64,000 bases of DNA from Arthrobacter_B citreus. Lineage in GTDB: Bacteria > Actinomycetota > Actinomycetes > Actinomycetales > Micrococcaceae. A model generated the notes under the pieces. The model made no database searches. It was not told the origin of the DNA and saw nothing but the letters and a program-made list of their open reading frames with translations. Position 1 is the stretch's first letter. Each line of letters starts with the position of its first letter. The position numbers were made by a program, and so were the translations under genes. The DNA lies in the NCBI RefSeq assembly GCF_042429235.1, contig NZ_JBHMBA010000008.1. One strand, 5' to 3'. Below are positions 40,190-47,968 of this stretch, in pieces.

Positions 40190-41713
40190 ATGACCGTATA
40201 TGCGCAGCCCGGCACCGAGGGATCCAAGCTTTCCTTCAAGCCCCGGTACGAAAACTGGATCGGCGGAGAGTGGGTGCCCCCGGTCAAGGGCGGCTACTTC
40301 GAAAACGTATCGCCGGTTAATGGAAAGGTGTTCTGCGAGGTGGCCCGCGGCACCGCAGAGGACATCGACCTGGCCCTGGACGCAGCCCACAAAGCGGCGC
40401 CGGCGTGGGGCAAGACCTCAGTGGCTGAACGCGCGCAGGTCCTAAACCGGATCGCGGACCGCATCGAGGAAAACCTGGAGATGCTCGCCGTCGCTGAGAG
40501 CTGGGACAACGGCAAGCCCGTCCGTGAGACCCTCGCCGCCGATATGCCGCTGGCTGTGGACCACTTCCGCTACTTCGCCGGTGCCGTCCGTGCCCAGGAA
40601 GGGACCCTGTCGCAGATCGACGACGACACCACGGCCTACCACTTCCACGAGCCGCTCGGCGTCGTCGGCCAGATCATCCCGTGGAACTTCCCCATCCTGA
40701 TGGCCGTCTGGAAGCTGGCCCCGGCGCTCGCCGCAGGCAATGCCATTGTGCTGAAACCGGCGGAGCAGACCCCTGCCTCGATCATGGTGCTGATGGAACT
40801 GATCTCGGACATCCTGCCGGCCGGTGTTCTGAACGTGGTCAACGGTTTCGGCGTGGAAGCGGGCAAGCCCCTGGCATCCTCGAAGCGGATCCGCAAGATC
40901 GCCTTCACCGGCGAAACCACTACCGGACGCCTCATCATGCAGTACGCATCGCAGAACCTGATTCCGGTAACCCTGGAGCTGGGCGGCAAGAGCCCGAACA
41001 TTTTCTTCGCCGACGTCGCGCAGGAAAACGACGCGTTCTACGACAAGGCGCTGGAAGGGTTCAACATGTTCGCGCTGAACCAGGGCGAAGTCTGCACCTG
41101 CCCTTCGCGCGCGCTGGTCCAGGACTCCTTCTATGACAGCTTCATGTCCGACGCCCTGGCCCGCACCGCGCAGATCATCCAGGGCAACCCGCTGGACACC
41201 AACACCATGGTGGGCGCGCAGGCGTCCAACGACCAGCTGGAAAAGATCCTCTCCTACATGGACATTGCCCATCAGGAAGGCGCCAAGGTGCTTACCGGCG
41301 GCGAGCGGCTGATGCTTGACGGCGACCTCGCCGGCGGCTTCTACGTGAAGCCCACCGTCTTTGAAGGCACCAACAACATGCGCATCTTCCAGGAGGAGAT
41401 CTTCGGCCCGGTGGTGTCGGTGACCCGCTTCTCGGACTACGGCGAAGCCCTGGCCATCGCCAACGACACCCTCTACGGTCTCGGCGCCGGGGTGTGGTCC
41501 CGCAACGGCAACACTGCTTACCGCGCCGGCCGCGACATCCAGGCCGGCCGCGTCTGGGTGAACAATTACCACGCCTACCCCGCGCATGCGGCGTTCGGCG
41601 GTTACAAGTCCTCCGGAATCGGCCGTGAAAACCACGCCATGATGCTGGACCACTACCAGCAGACGAAGAACCTCCTGGTCAGCTACGCCGAGAACAAGCA
41701 GGGCTTCTTCTAA
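40190..41713 (+). CDS. NAD-dependent aldehyde dehydrogenase, acetaldehyde type
   Basis: This 507-residue enzyme has the IIPWNFPILMAVWKLAPALA cofactor block near residue 163, the catalytic glutamate in LELGGKSPNIFF near 265 and the catalytic cysteine in ALNQGEVCTCPSRAL near 305. The paired CTC motif and the terminal YHAYPAHAAFGGYKSSGIGRENH block are typical of ExaC/AldB-like acetaldehyde and chloroacetaldehyde dehydrogenases. AAGGAG lies well before the ATG. It forms an operon-like set with AdhP and DUF779, which supports ethanol or related alcohol oxidation. Confidence 0.92.
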   Translation: MTVYAQPGTEGSKLSFKPRYENWIGGEWVPPVKGGYFENVSPVNGKVFCEVARGTAEDIDLALDAAHKAAPAWGKTSVAERAQVLNRIADRIEENLEMLAVAESWDNGKPVRETLAADMPLAVDHFRYFAGAVRAQEGTLSQIDDDTTAYHFHEPLGVVGQIIPWNFPILMAVWKLAPALAAGNAIVLKPAEQTPASIMVLMELISDILPAGVLNVVNGFGVEAGKPLASSKRIRKIAFTGETTTGRLIMQYASQNLIPVTLELGGKSPNIFFADVAQENDAFYDKALEGFNMFALNQGEVCTCPSRALVQDSFYDSFMSDALARTAQIIQGNPLDTNTMVGAQASNDQLEKILSYMDIAHQEGAKVLTGGERLMLDGDLAGGFYVKPTVFEGTNNMRIFQEEIFGPVVSVTRFSDYGEALAIANDTLYGLGAGVWSRNGNTAYRAGRDIQAGRVWVNNYHAYPAHAAFGGYKSSGIGRENHAMMLDHYQQTKNLLVSYAENKQGFF

Positions 41714-41772
41714 CCCGGACCGGCCGCGCCTACGCTGAAATAACCCGTGTCGACCAATGGAAAGAGGACCGG

Positions 41773-42792
41773 ATGAGCAGCATGCGAGCAGCAGTAGTAA
41801 ATGAACTCGGCAAAGGACTCTCAGTCGAGGACGTGGCAGTTCTGGAACCAGGACCCAACCAGGTTCTCGTCAAGCTGGTGGCCACCGGGGTCTGCCACAC
41901 TGACCTGCACGCAGCGGACGGAGACTGGCCGGTCAAACCTACTCCGCCGTTCATCCCGGGACACGAGGGCGTTGGCGAAGTTGTTCAGGTGGGTGAGGGG
42001 GTCACCGACCTGGCCCCCGGCGACATGGTGGGCAACGCCTGGCTGGCTTATGCCTGCGGCTCGTGCGAGTACTGCCGGACCGGCTGGGAAACCCTCTGCG
42101 AGCAGCAGAAGAACAGCGGCTACTCAGTGGACGGCTCCTTCGGCCAGTACATGCTGGTGGATTCCCGCTTTGCGGCGCGTATTCCCGCCGGCGCTGATCC
42201 GCAGGAAATTGCCCCTGTCCTCTGCGCCGGCGTCACTGTCTACAAGGGCCTGAAGGTCAGCGAGGCGCGGCCCGGGCAGTGGGTGGTGATATCCGGCATC
42301 GGCGGGCTGGGCCACGTGGCAGTGCAGTACGCCAAGGCCATGGGTCTCCGGGTCGCGGCCGTGGACATCGCCGACGACAAACTGGAACTGGCCAAAAAAT
42401 ACGGAGCCGAGGTGCTGGTCAACGCCAGCAGCGAGGACCCGGTGGAAGCCATCCAGAACAAGATCGGCGGCGCCCACGGCGTCCTGGTGACTGCCGTCCA
42501 TCCGAAGGCTTTTGGCCAGGCCATCGGGATGGCCAGGCGCGGCGGAACGATTGTCCTCGTGGGTTTGCCGCCGGGCGACTTTCCCGCACCGATTTTCGAC
42601 GTCGTCCTCAAGGGACTGACGATCCGCGGATCGATTGTGGGAACCCGCCAGGACCTCGCCGAAGCGATCGACTTCTACGACCGCGGCCTGATTCACCCCA
42701 ACATCACCACACGAAACCTTGAGGAGATCAACGACGTGATGGACGAACTTCGTGCGGGCCGTGTCGACGGCCGCATCGTGATCGGATACTGA
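41773..42792 (+). CDS. adhP: zinc-dependent alcohol dehydrogenase
   Basis: This 339-residue medium-chain dehydrogenase has the catalytic zinc ligands in GVCHTDLHA (Cys near 38) and GHEGVGEV, the structural zinc cysteines in CGSCEYCRTGWETLC near 95-110, and the NAD motif GIGGLGHVAVQYAKAMG near 170. It matches AdhP/AdhT-type propanol-preferring enzymes, which also act on ethanol. The gene is 59 bases after the aldehyde dehydrogenase, with AAAGAGG before the ATG, and is directly followed by the DUF779 gene. Confidence 0.94.
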   Translation: MSSMRAAVVNELGKGLSVEDVAVLEPGPNQVLVKLVATGVCHTDLHAADGDWPVKPTPPFIPGHEGVGEVVQVGEGVTDLAPGDMVGNAWLAYACGSCEYCRTGWETLCEQQKNSGYSVDGSFGQYMLVDSRFAARIPAGADPQEIAPVLCAGVTVYKGLKVSEARPGQWVVISGIGGLGHVAVQYAKAMGLRVAAVDIADDKLELAKKYGAEVLVNASSEDPVEAIQNKIGGAHGVLVTAVHPKAFGQAIGMARRGGTIVLVGLPPGDFPAPIFDVVLKGLTIRGSIVGTRQDLAEAIDFYDRGLIHPNITTRNLEEINDVMDELRAGRVDGRIVIGY

Positions 42793-43206
42793 ATGGGCAC
42801 CCCGCCGGAGCTGGACCGGAAGAACGTGTTGGACGCAGCCGTGACGCTGCCCGGGGAGGACCGATCCCGGGTGGCGCTCACTCCGCAGGCGCAGGAACTG
42901 CTGCTGCAGCTGCGCGAGACCCACGGGCCGCTGATGTTCCATCAGTCCGGGGGATGCTGTGACGGTTCTTCACCGATGTGTTATCCGGCGGGAGACTTCA
43001 TCACCTCGGAAGCTGACGTGCTGCTGGGCACCTTCGAGCTGACTCCGGGGGAGCAGCTGGACTTCTGGATGTCCCTGGAGCAGTTCGAATACTGGAAACA
43101 CACGCACCTGACCGTGGATGTTGTTTCGGGGAGGGGCAGTGGCTTTTCGGTTGAAGCACCGGAGGGCAAACGGTTCCTGATCCGTTCCCGGCTGATGGAG
43201 GCCTAG
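42793..43206 (+). CDS. DUF779 protein linked to aldehyde metabolism
   Basis: This 137-residue protein has the family signature GPLMFHQSGGCCDGSSPMCYP at about residues 45-65, with a cysteine pair and a further Cys that could bind a metal or a thiol adduct. The ATG follows the adhP stop with no gap, so translation is coupled. DUF779 genes repeatedly stand next to acetaldehyde dehydrogenases and alcohol dehydrogenases, but no activity is established that I can cite. A role in aldehyde handling or dehydrogenase maturation is inferred. Confidence 0.85.
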   Translation: MGTPPELDRKNVLDAAVTLPGEDRSRVALTPQAQELLLQLRETHGPLMFHQSGGCCDGSSPMCYPAGDFITSEADVLLGTFELTPGEQLDFWMSLEQFEYWKHTHLTVDVVSGRGSGFSVEAPEGKRFLIRSRLMEA

Positions 43207-43238
43207 GGGCAGCCGTTTCCGAAGGTGAAACGGTGACG

Positions 43239-43258
43239 GCGGGCACAACCACGCCCGC
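43239..43258 (+). terminator. short hairpin after the DUF779 gene
   Basis: GCGGGC and GCCCGC surround an eight-base loop, and a second hairpin CCGTTTC/GAAACGG lies just before it. There is no T run, so termination is only possible. Confidence 0.35.
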
Positions 43259-43366
43259 GCATAGTAAGCTTGCTGTTTATTCTTCCGCTTCGCGCGGTAG
43301 TGTGCAGATGGACAGTATCTGACGGTATTCGCGATGCCCCTTCACGGGGCAGAAATGAGGACAACC

Positions 43367-43762
43367 ATGGTCAAGAAGTTCGTCTTTCTCGCTGGAATGG
43401 GCGTTGGTTACCTGGTCGGTTCCAAGGGTGGCCGCGAAAAGCTGATGGAACTCTGGAAGGATCCCAAGGTCCAGGACACGGTGTCGCATGGCACTGAGTG
43501 GGCTAAGGAGAAGGCACCGGGCCTGCAGGAAAAGGTTGCGGACGTCGCATCCACGGCCAAGGACAAGGTTTCGCACTCCTCGACGTCCGGCCAGCCGGCC
43601 TCCGGCTCGGGTGCTTCCTCCGGGTCAACAGCCTCCACGCCCACCGCTGCCGAGGCGAGCGGGACCAGCTCTTCAGGGTCCGCCACCGGCAACGGCTCCT
43701 TCACCACGGGCGGACAGCACACAATGACCCCCGCTGAAGTGCAGCCCGAGTCGAAGCCGTAG
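43367..43762 (+). CDS. YtxH-like small membrane-associated protein
   Basis: This 131-residue protein starts VKKFVFLAGMGVGYLVGSKGGREK, a single glycine-rich helix of the YtxH type, continues with an amphipathic, charged region and ends in a low-complexity Ser/Gly/Thr tail. YtxH-like proteins are general-stress proteins of unknown activity. GAGGA precedes the ATG at good spacing, and a small GCCCC/GGGGC hairpin (43336-43350) lies in the leader. A frame start further upstream is possible but less well supported. Confidence 0.7.
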   Translation: MVKKFVFLAGMGVGYLVGSKGGREKLMELWKDPKVQDTVSHGTEWAKEKAPGLQEKVADVASTAKDKVSHSSTSGQPASGSGASSGSTASTPTAAEASGTSSSGSATGNGSFTTGGQHTMTPAEVQPESKP

Positions 43763-43792
43763 CTCCGGCCACACTCACACTGGCCAGCAGTC

Positions 43793-43824
43793 CCGGAGGG
43801 GCGTTCCACGGAACGCCCCTCCGG
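43793..43824 (+). terminator. long perfect stem after the YtxH-like gene
   Basis: CCGGAGGGGCGTTCC and GGAACGCCCCTCCGG are exactly complementary, 31 bases after the stop. There is no T run, but the stem is very stable. Confidence 0.7.
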
Positions 43825-44029
43825 TGTGTCCGGGGTCGTGGAAATTCTTTTGACCTGCCGTTCGTTATTCCGGGCAGGGTCCGCCTCGTCCAAATGTCCC
43901 GGCCGATTTTCGGCCCGCGGCGAATATGTCCCCAATGTTGCCCCGGGAAGCATGCGGCATGCGGTCCATCCGTTACGATCGAGGCCGGATCCCAAGAACT
44001 AGCTGAAAATGGAGTGTGATTTAAGGCAG

Positions 44030-44335
44030 ATGGCAACAGATTACGACGCACCGCGCAAGACCGAGGACGATGGAGCATCGACCGCCTCACTGGAAGAACT
44101 GCAGGCACAGCGCAGTGTGACCCCGTCCGCCACTGCGGTGGATGTCGACGAAACCGACGCCGCGGAGAACTTTGAACTTCCCGGCGCAGACCTTTCCGGC
44201 GAGGAACTGCTGGTCCGGGTGGTTCCGGCACAGGACGACGAATTCACGTGTGCCTCCTGCTTCCTGGTCCGTCACCGCTCCCAGGTGGCACTGGAAAAGA
44301 ACGGCCAGAAGTACTGCCTCGACTGCGAAGGCTAA
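44030..44335 (+). CDS. DUF4193 small zinc-ribbon-like protein
   Basis: This 101-residue protein opens MATDYDAPRKTEDD, is acidic in the middle and ends with two CxxC pairs, FTCASCFLVRHRSQ and YCLDCEG, a likely zinc site. DUF4193 is found across actinobacteria; its function is unknown. AAGG precedes the ATG at 44030, which I prefer to a codon at 44009 because it matches the family start. A perfect GC-rich hairpin follows the gene. Confidence 0.85.
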   Translation: MATDYDAPRKTEDDGASTASLEELQAQRSVTPSATAVDVDETDAAENFELPGADLSGEELLVRVVPAQDDEFTCASCFLVRHRSQVALEKNGQKYCLDCEG

Positions 44336-44347
44336 TGCCTGTGCCGT

Positions 44348-44372
44348 CCCCGGCTGCCGCCCGCAGCCGGGG
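44348..44372 (+). terminator. hairpin after the DUF4193 gene
   Basis: CCCCGGCTGC and GCAGCCGGGG pair perfectly around five bases, 12 bases after the stop. There is no T run. Confidence 0.6.
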
Positions 44373-44409
44373 AACCCGCCGCGGGCGTCCCAGCCGCCGG
44401 GTGGCCGTC

Positions 44410-44424
44410 CGGGTTTGAAACCCG
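44410..44424. promoter_or_regulatory. palindrome just upstream of the terC -10 element
   Basis: CGGGTTT-g-AAACCCG has perfect 7-bp arms and ends one base before TTAGACT. It would occupy the -35 to -10 interval of the riboswitch promoter, suggesting a second, protein-based control. Confidence 0.5.
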
Positions 44425-44425
44425 T

Positions 44426-44431
44426 TAGACT
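44426..44431 (+). promoter_or_regulatory. -10 element of the terC riboswitch transcript
   Basis: TAGACT would start transcription near 44438, which is exactly the first base of the riboswitch basal stem. Confidence 0.6.
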
Positions 44432-44437
44432 GGGGCA

Positions 44438-44566
44438 TTCGTAGGGGAGTATCCACAACGCAGTTATCCGTCAACACGTTCGGCGCCGAAGCCGCAGCCG
44501 GAAACAGCGGGCACCCATTCACAGGGCCGCCGGAGAGACCTATGGTTCTTTGACGTACCCTACGAA
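44438..44566 (+). ncRNA. yybP-ykoY manganese riboswitch upstream of terC
   Basis: The closing stem TTCGTAGGG (44438-44446) pairs perfectly with CCCTACGAA (44558-44566). Inside are the two conserved loop signatures of this class, GGGGAGTA at 44444-44451 and GGAGAGACC at 44532-44540, with GTCAACA between. In characterised members these two loops come together to bind Mn2+. The terC ribosome site GGAG lies four bases after the closing stem and the ATG 11 bases after, so control of translation is likely. TerC-family genes are a usual target of this riboswitch. Confidence 0.85.
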
Positions 44567-44577
44567 AGCGGAGTTCC

Positions 44578-45762
44578 ATGACTGTTTCCCCCCTCATCTG
44601 GGGAGTGACGATTGTCGTCATTCTGGGTCTATTGGCCTTTGATTACTTCTTCCACATCCGCAAGGCCCATATCCCCACCCTTAAAGAAGCCGCCGTGTGG
44701 TCTTCCATTTATGTGGGACTGGCCGTTGTCTTCGGTGTTTTGGTGCTGTTCTTCGGCGGTACAACCGCCGGCACTGAGTATTTCGCCGGCTACATCACGG
44801 AAAAAGCCCTCTCAGTGGACAACCTCTTTGTCTTCCTGATCATCATGGCAAGCTTCCGGGTACCGCGTGAGGACCAGCAGAAAGTGCTGCTCTTCGGCAT
44901 CGTCTTTGCCCTGATTGCCCGCACCGGCTTCATTTTCCTCGGCGCCGCGCTCATCAATTCCTTCTCCTGGATCTTCTACATCTTTGGCCTGATCCTGCTG
45001 ATCACCGCTGGCAACCTGCTGAAGCCCGAAGGCGAAAAGGATGAAGCGAACAACTTCATCATCAGGATCGCGAAGCGGGTCCTGCCCACCACGGACCATT
45101 ACGACGGCGACAAGCTCTTCACCGTGGAAAACGGCAAGAAGGTCCTCACCCCCATGCTGCTGGTCATGGTGGCCATCGGCGGAACCGACATCCTTTTTGC
45201 CCTGGACTCCATCCCCGCCATCTTCGGCCTGACCCAGAGCACCTTCATCGTCTTCACCGCGACGGCGTTCTCCCTGATGGGCCTGCGCCAGCTCTACTTC
45301 CTGATCGACGGCCTGCTGGACCGCCTGATCTACCTCTCCTACGGCCTGGCCGCCATCCTCGCCTTCATTGGCGTGAAGCTGGTGCTGCACGCGCTGCACG
45401 AGAACACCCTGTGGTTCATCAACGACGGCGAGCACGTCCAGGTTGTCGAGGTTGGCACCGGACTGTCCCTGAGCGTCATTGTCGGAGTCCTCGTGGTTAC
45501 CGTTATCGCGTCGCTGGTCAGCCCGGCCGGCAAGGCGCAGACAGCGGTCAACAATGCCCGCCGCCACGCCAACGCCTACCTTGACCTGTCCTACACCTCG
45601 GACGAGGGCGAGCGGGAGCGGATCTACGCGGCTCTCTGCGAGGAAGAAAAGCAGATTGGCACCATGGACAAGAAGTACCGCGACAAGGTCAAGGACATTG
45701 AGGACATCCGCGCCGAGGTGGCCCGCGCCCACCAGGAGCACGCGAAGTACATCAAGTCCTAG
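44578..45762 (+). CDS. TerC/Alx-family integral membrane protein, probable manganese exporter
   Basis: This 394-residue protein has nine or so membrane helices and the TerC core, including the acidic intramembrane blocks ITEKALSVDNLFVFLIIMASF near residue 75 and VAIGGTDILFALDSIPAIFGLT near 200, whose Glu and Asp residues are proposed to bind metal. Its C-terminal region is a charged helix. TerC-like proteins act in metal efflux, some loading Mn into exported proteins. The manganese riboswitch directly upstream strongly supports a Mn role over tellurite resistance. A strong terminator follows. Confidence 0.92.
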   Translation: MTVSPLIWGVTIVVILGLLAFDYFFHIRKAHIPTLKEAAVWSSIYVGLAVVFGVLVLFFGGTTAGTEYFAGYITEKALSVDNLFVFLIIMASFRVPREDQQKVLLFGIVFALIARTGFIFLGAALINSFSWIFYIFGLILLITAGNLLKPEGEKDEANNFIIRIAKRVLPTTDHYDGDKLFTVENGKKVLTPMLLVMVAIGGTDILFALDSIPAIFGLTQSTFIVFTATAFSLMGLRQLYFLIDGLLDRLIYLSYGLAAILAFIGVKLVLHALHENTLWFINDGEHVQVVEVGTGLSLSVIVGVLVVTVIASLVSPAGKAQTAVNNARRHANAYLDLSYTSDEGERERIYAALCEEEKQIGTMDKKYRDKVKDIEDIRAEVARAHQEHAKYIKS

Positions 45763-45819
45763 CTGGGGTGGATAAGGTCCGGGCACTCCCAGTGCCTCCG
45801 GACCCCATTCCCGGGAAGT

Positions 45820-45862
45820 AAAAAGGCACCGCCGGCAGAGTCACTGCCGGCGGTGCCTTTTT
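45820..45862. terminator. bidirectional terminator after terC
   Basis: AAAAAGGCACCGCCGGCAG and its exact complement CTGCCGGCGGTGCCTTTTT surround AGTCA. It serves terC and the converging membrane-protein gene. Confidence 0.93.
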
Positions 45863-45869
45863 CCTCTGT

Positions 45870-46487
45870 TCAGGCCCGGCTGGATGCCCGGCCCGCCTCC
45901 GCCGCCTGCCGCTGAGGAGTGCCGGATGCTTTCCGAAGGAAGGCGCCGGCCAGGAGCGCACCGAGTCCGCCGGCGGCAAGGTCTCCCATGGTGTCCGTGT
46001 AACCAACGTTGATGCTCGCGTCCACGAACGCGTTGCCCCACCATTCGCCCAGCTCCCACAGCACGCTCACTCCGAGGCCCAGCGCCAGAACGAGGACGGG
46101 AACAGCAAACCTGAGGGCAGGACGCGGGCTGGGCACCGGAACCGGTACGGCACCCAGACGTGACAACAGGAGGTACGTCATGGCCGCAATGACGCCGGTG
46201 GCAGCGAAGTGCACCGGCAGGTCCCACCAACTCACGCGCGCGTAGAGGTCCAGGACGCTGCTCCAGGCCGCCGCCAGCAGGGTCAGGCCGTAGATGCCGT
46301 CAAACACCCGGGAAATCTCCAGGCTCCGGGAGATGAGCGTTCCGCCCAGAACCAGCAGGAACAGGGCAACATCCACCGGCCCGTACCAAAGAAGGGCTGC
46401 CATGAGGCTGAACAGGCAGGCAAGCCGCACGGCGTCTGCGAAAAACTCTCCGGCTCCGGACGGGCGGCGGAGGAGGGCATCGATCAT
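45870..46487 (-). CDS. polytopic membrane protein, YjdF/DUF2238-like
   Basis: This 205-residue protein has six likely helices. WDLPVHFAATGVIAAMTYLLL in the middle and VLWELGEWWGNAFVDASINVGYTDTMGDLAAGGLGALLAG near the end resemble the YjdF/DUF2238 membrane family; the function is unknown. The ATG at 46487 lies six bases after TACCGT on its strand, fitting a leaderless start; a GTG at 46508 would add seven residues. It is divergent from a glycosyltransferase gene with only 99 bases between starts. Confidence 0.7.
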   Translation of the reverse strand: MIDALLRRPSGAGEFFADAVRLACLFSLMAALLWYGPVDVALFLLVLGGTLISRSLEISRVFDGIYGLTLLAAAWSSVLDLYARVSWWDLPVHFAATGVIAAMTYLLLSRLGAVPVPVPSPRPALRFAVPVLVLALGLGVSVLWELGEWWGNAFVDASINVGYTDTMGDLAAGGLGALLAGAFLRKASGTPQRQAAEAGRASSRA

Positions 46488-46493
46488 GGATTT

Positions 46494-46499
46494 ACGGTA
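46494..46499 (-). promoter_or_regulatory. -10 element of the YjdF-like gene (leaderless)
   Basis: TACCGT on the minus strand is followed by AAATCC and the ATG at 46487. Confidence 0.45.
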
Positions 46500-46574
46500 T
46501 CGCAGCACCTTCGCCTGCGGGAGAGGATCACTTCCGTCACGCCCGTTCCGCAGGCCGCAACGCTTCCCGGCAGC

Positions 46575-46580
46575 TAGACT
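46575..46580 (+). promoter_or_regulatory. -10 element of the glycosyltransferase gene (leaderless)
   Basis: TAGACT is followed by TCCCCC and the ATG at 46587; there is no purine-rich ribosome site. Confidence 0.6.
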
Positions 46581-46586
46581 TCCCCC

Positions 46587-47345
46587 ATGCCCGCCGATCT
46601 GCCCCCAGTAAGCGTGGTGATTCCCTGCCTGAACGACGCCGCTGCCCTTGAAGCGTGTCTGTCTTCCCTGGCCCGGCAGTCACTGCAGCCCTTCGAAATA
46701 GTGGTGGTGGATAACAACAGCACCGATTCCAGCGCTGCCGTGGCGCGGCGGTTTGGTGCCCGCGTGGTCCCCGAACCGGTGCCCGGAATACCGGCGGCGG
46801 CTGCCGCCGGTTATGACGCGGCGCAGGGCCAGATTATTGCCCGGTGCGACGCGGACTGTGTTTTACCCGGGGATTGGGTTCAGCGGATAGCAGAACGCTT
46901 CGCCGCGGATCCGGGTCTCGGAGCGCTGTCCGGGCCGGGCTCCTTTTACGGTTTCCCCCGGCCGGTGGGAGCGGCGCTCAGCGTGCTGTACCTCGGGTCC
47001 TACTACCTGGCCATGGGGCTGGCGCTGGGGCATTTGCCGCTTTTCGGGTCCAATATGGCGCTGCGTTCCTCCGTGTGGCATGAGGTCCGTCCCCAGGTGC
47101 ACAGGGACGATCCGGAAATGCACGACGACGTGTGCCTCAGCCTGCATCTGGGGCAGCAGCACAAATGCTGCTTCGAACGGACCCTGGTGGTGGGAATGGC
47201 GCCGCGCGCGGTGGTCGGCGCGGCTAATCTCGCACGGCGTTTCCGCCGGGCCTTCCACACCCTCTGGGCGCACTGGCCCGCTGAAGCGCCCTGGGTCCGC
47301 TGGCCGCGCCGATACGTCTCCGCCGCGAACGCCGGCGGCCGCTAA
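46587..47345 (+). CDS. family 2 glycosyltransferase next to the carotenoid cluster
   Basis: This 252-residue GT-A enzyme starts VSVVIPCLNDAAALEACLSSLARQ and has VVVDNNSTDSS for nucleotide-sugar binding, RCDADCVLPGDW with the metal DxD-type aspartates near residue 90, and HDDVCLSLHL near 175 as likely catalytic region. One hydrophobic stretch (about 132-150) may touch the membrane. It converges on idi with nine bases between ends. Glycosylation of the C50 carotenoid is an attractive idea because these pigments occur as glucosides in relatives, but the sequence does not prove it. Confidence 0.82.
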   Translation: MPADLPPVSVVIPCLNDAAALEACLSSLARQSLQPFEIVVVDNNSTDSSAAVARRFGARVVPEPVPGIPAAAAAGYDAAQGQIIARCDADCVLPGDWVQRIAERFAADPGLGALSGPGSFYGFPRPVGAALSVLYLGSYYLAMGLALGHLPLFGSNMALRSSVWHEVRPQVHRDDPEMHDDVCLSLHLGQQHKCCFERTLVVGMAPRAVVGAANLARRFRRAFHTLWAHWPAEAPWVRWPRRYVSAANAGGR

Positions 47346-47354
47346 GGCAGCGTC

Positions 47355-47933
47355 CTAGGAGGAAACGGAAGGGGCGGATCCCGCCGGATCCGGCGCAGGA
47401 AAAACCTCCGGGTACAGCAGCGGCAGCTGCAGCACCAGCCAGGGGCTAAAGGCCCACGGCGACAAGCGCACGGACTCGGCCAGCGCCAGCGGGTCCACCC
47501 AGTTCCAGTCCATCACCTCGTCGGCGGCCGGAACGGGGTCCGCATCCGTGACCGCGGTGTATACCGGGCAGATTTCATGTTCCACGATCCCGGAGGCGTC
47601 CACGGCCCGGTAACGGAAATCGGGCAGCTTCAGTGTCAGCTGTTCCGCCCGCAGCGAAAGTCCCAGCTCCCGCTCCGCACGGCGGAGGACGGCGTCCGGG
47701 GTGGCTTCGCCCGGGCCGGGGTGCCCGCAGAAGGAGTTGGTCCAAACACCGGGCCAGGTCAGCTTGCCCAACGCCCGCCGGGTCACCAGCAGTTGGCCGG
47801 CCCGGTTAAAGACGTGAGTGGAGAACGCCAGATGCAGCGGCGTGTCAACAGTATGTACCGTAGCTTTTTCGTGTGTTCCGACCGGCGTGCCGTCCGGATC
47901 CACGAGAACGACCAGTTCCGCGCGTTGCGCCAT
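47355..47933 (-). CDS. idi: isopentenyl-diphosphate delta-isomerase, type 1
   Basis: This 192-residue Nudix-fold enzyme interconverts isopentenyl and dimethylallyl diphosphate. The catalytic cysteine is in TNSFCGHPGPGE near residue 67, the Nudix-like helix in AVLRRAERELGLSL, and the catalytic glutamate in GIVEHEICPVYTA near 115. GGAGG lies well before the ATG. It is divergent from crtE with only 35 bases between start codons, so the two promoters overlap and precursor supply is tied to pigment synthesis. Confidence 0.95.
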   Translation of the reverse strand: MAQRAELVVLVDPDGTPVGTHEKATVHTVDTPLHLAFSTHVFNRAGQLLVTRRALGKLTWPGVWTNSFCGHPGPGEATPDAVLRRAERELGLSLRAEQLTLKLPDFRYRAVDASGIVEHEICPVYTAVTDADPVPAADEVMDWNWVDPLALAESVRLSPWAFSPWLVLQLPLLYPEVFPAPDPAGSAPSVSS

Positions 47934-47968
47934 TTCTCCTCCGTATATTCTCCGTGTTTACTTTACCT
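47934..47968. promoter_or_regulatory. 35-base shared promoter region between idi and crtE
   Basis: The gap is unusually AT-rich and holds TATATT (47944-47949) and TACTTT (47959-47964) on the plus strand and the idi ribosome site on the minus strand. The crtE leader must be very short or absent. Both promoters must extend into the neighbouring genes. Confidence 0.5.

Noticed and set aside
47873..47968. 96-base N-terminal extension of crtE
   Set aside because: It would overlap idi and adds residues foreign to the family; the ATG at 47969 fits better.
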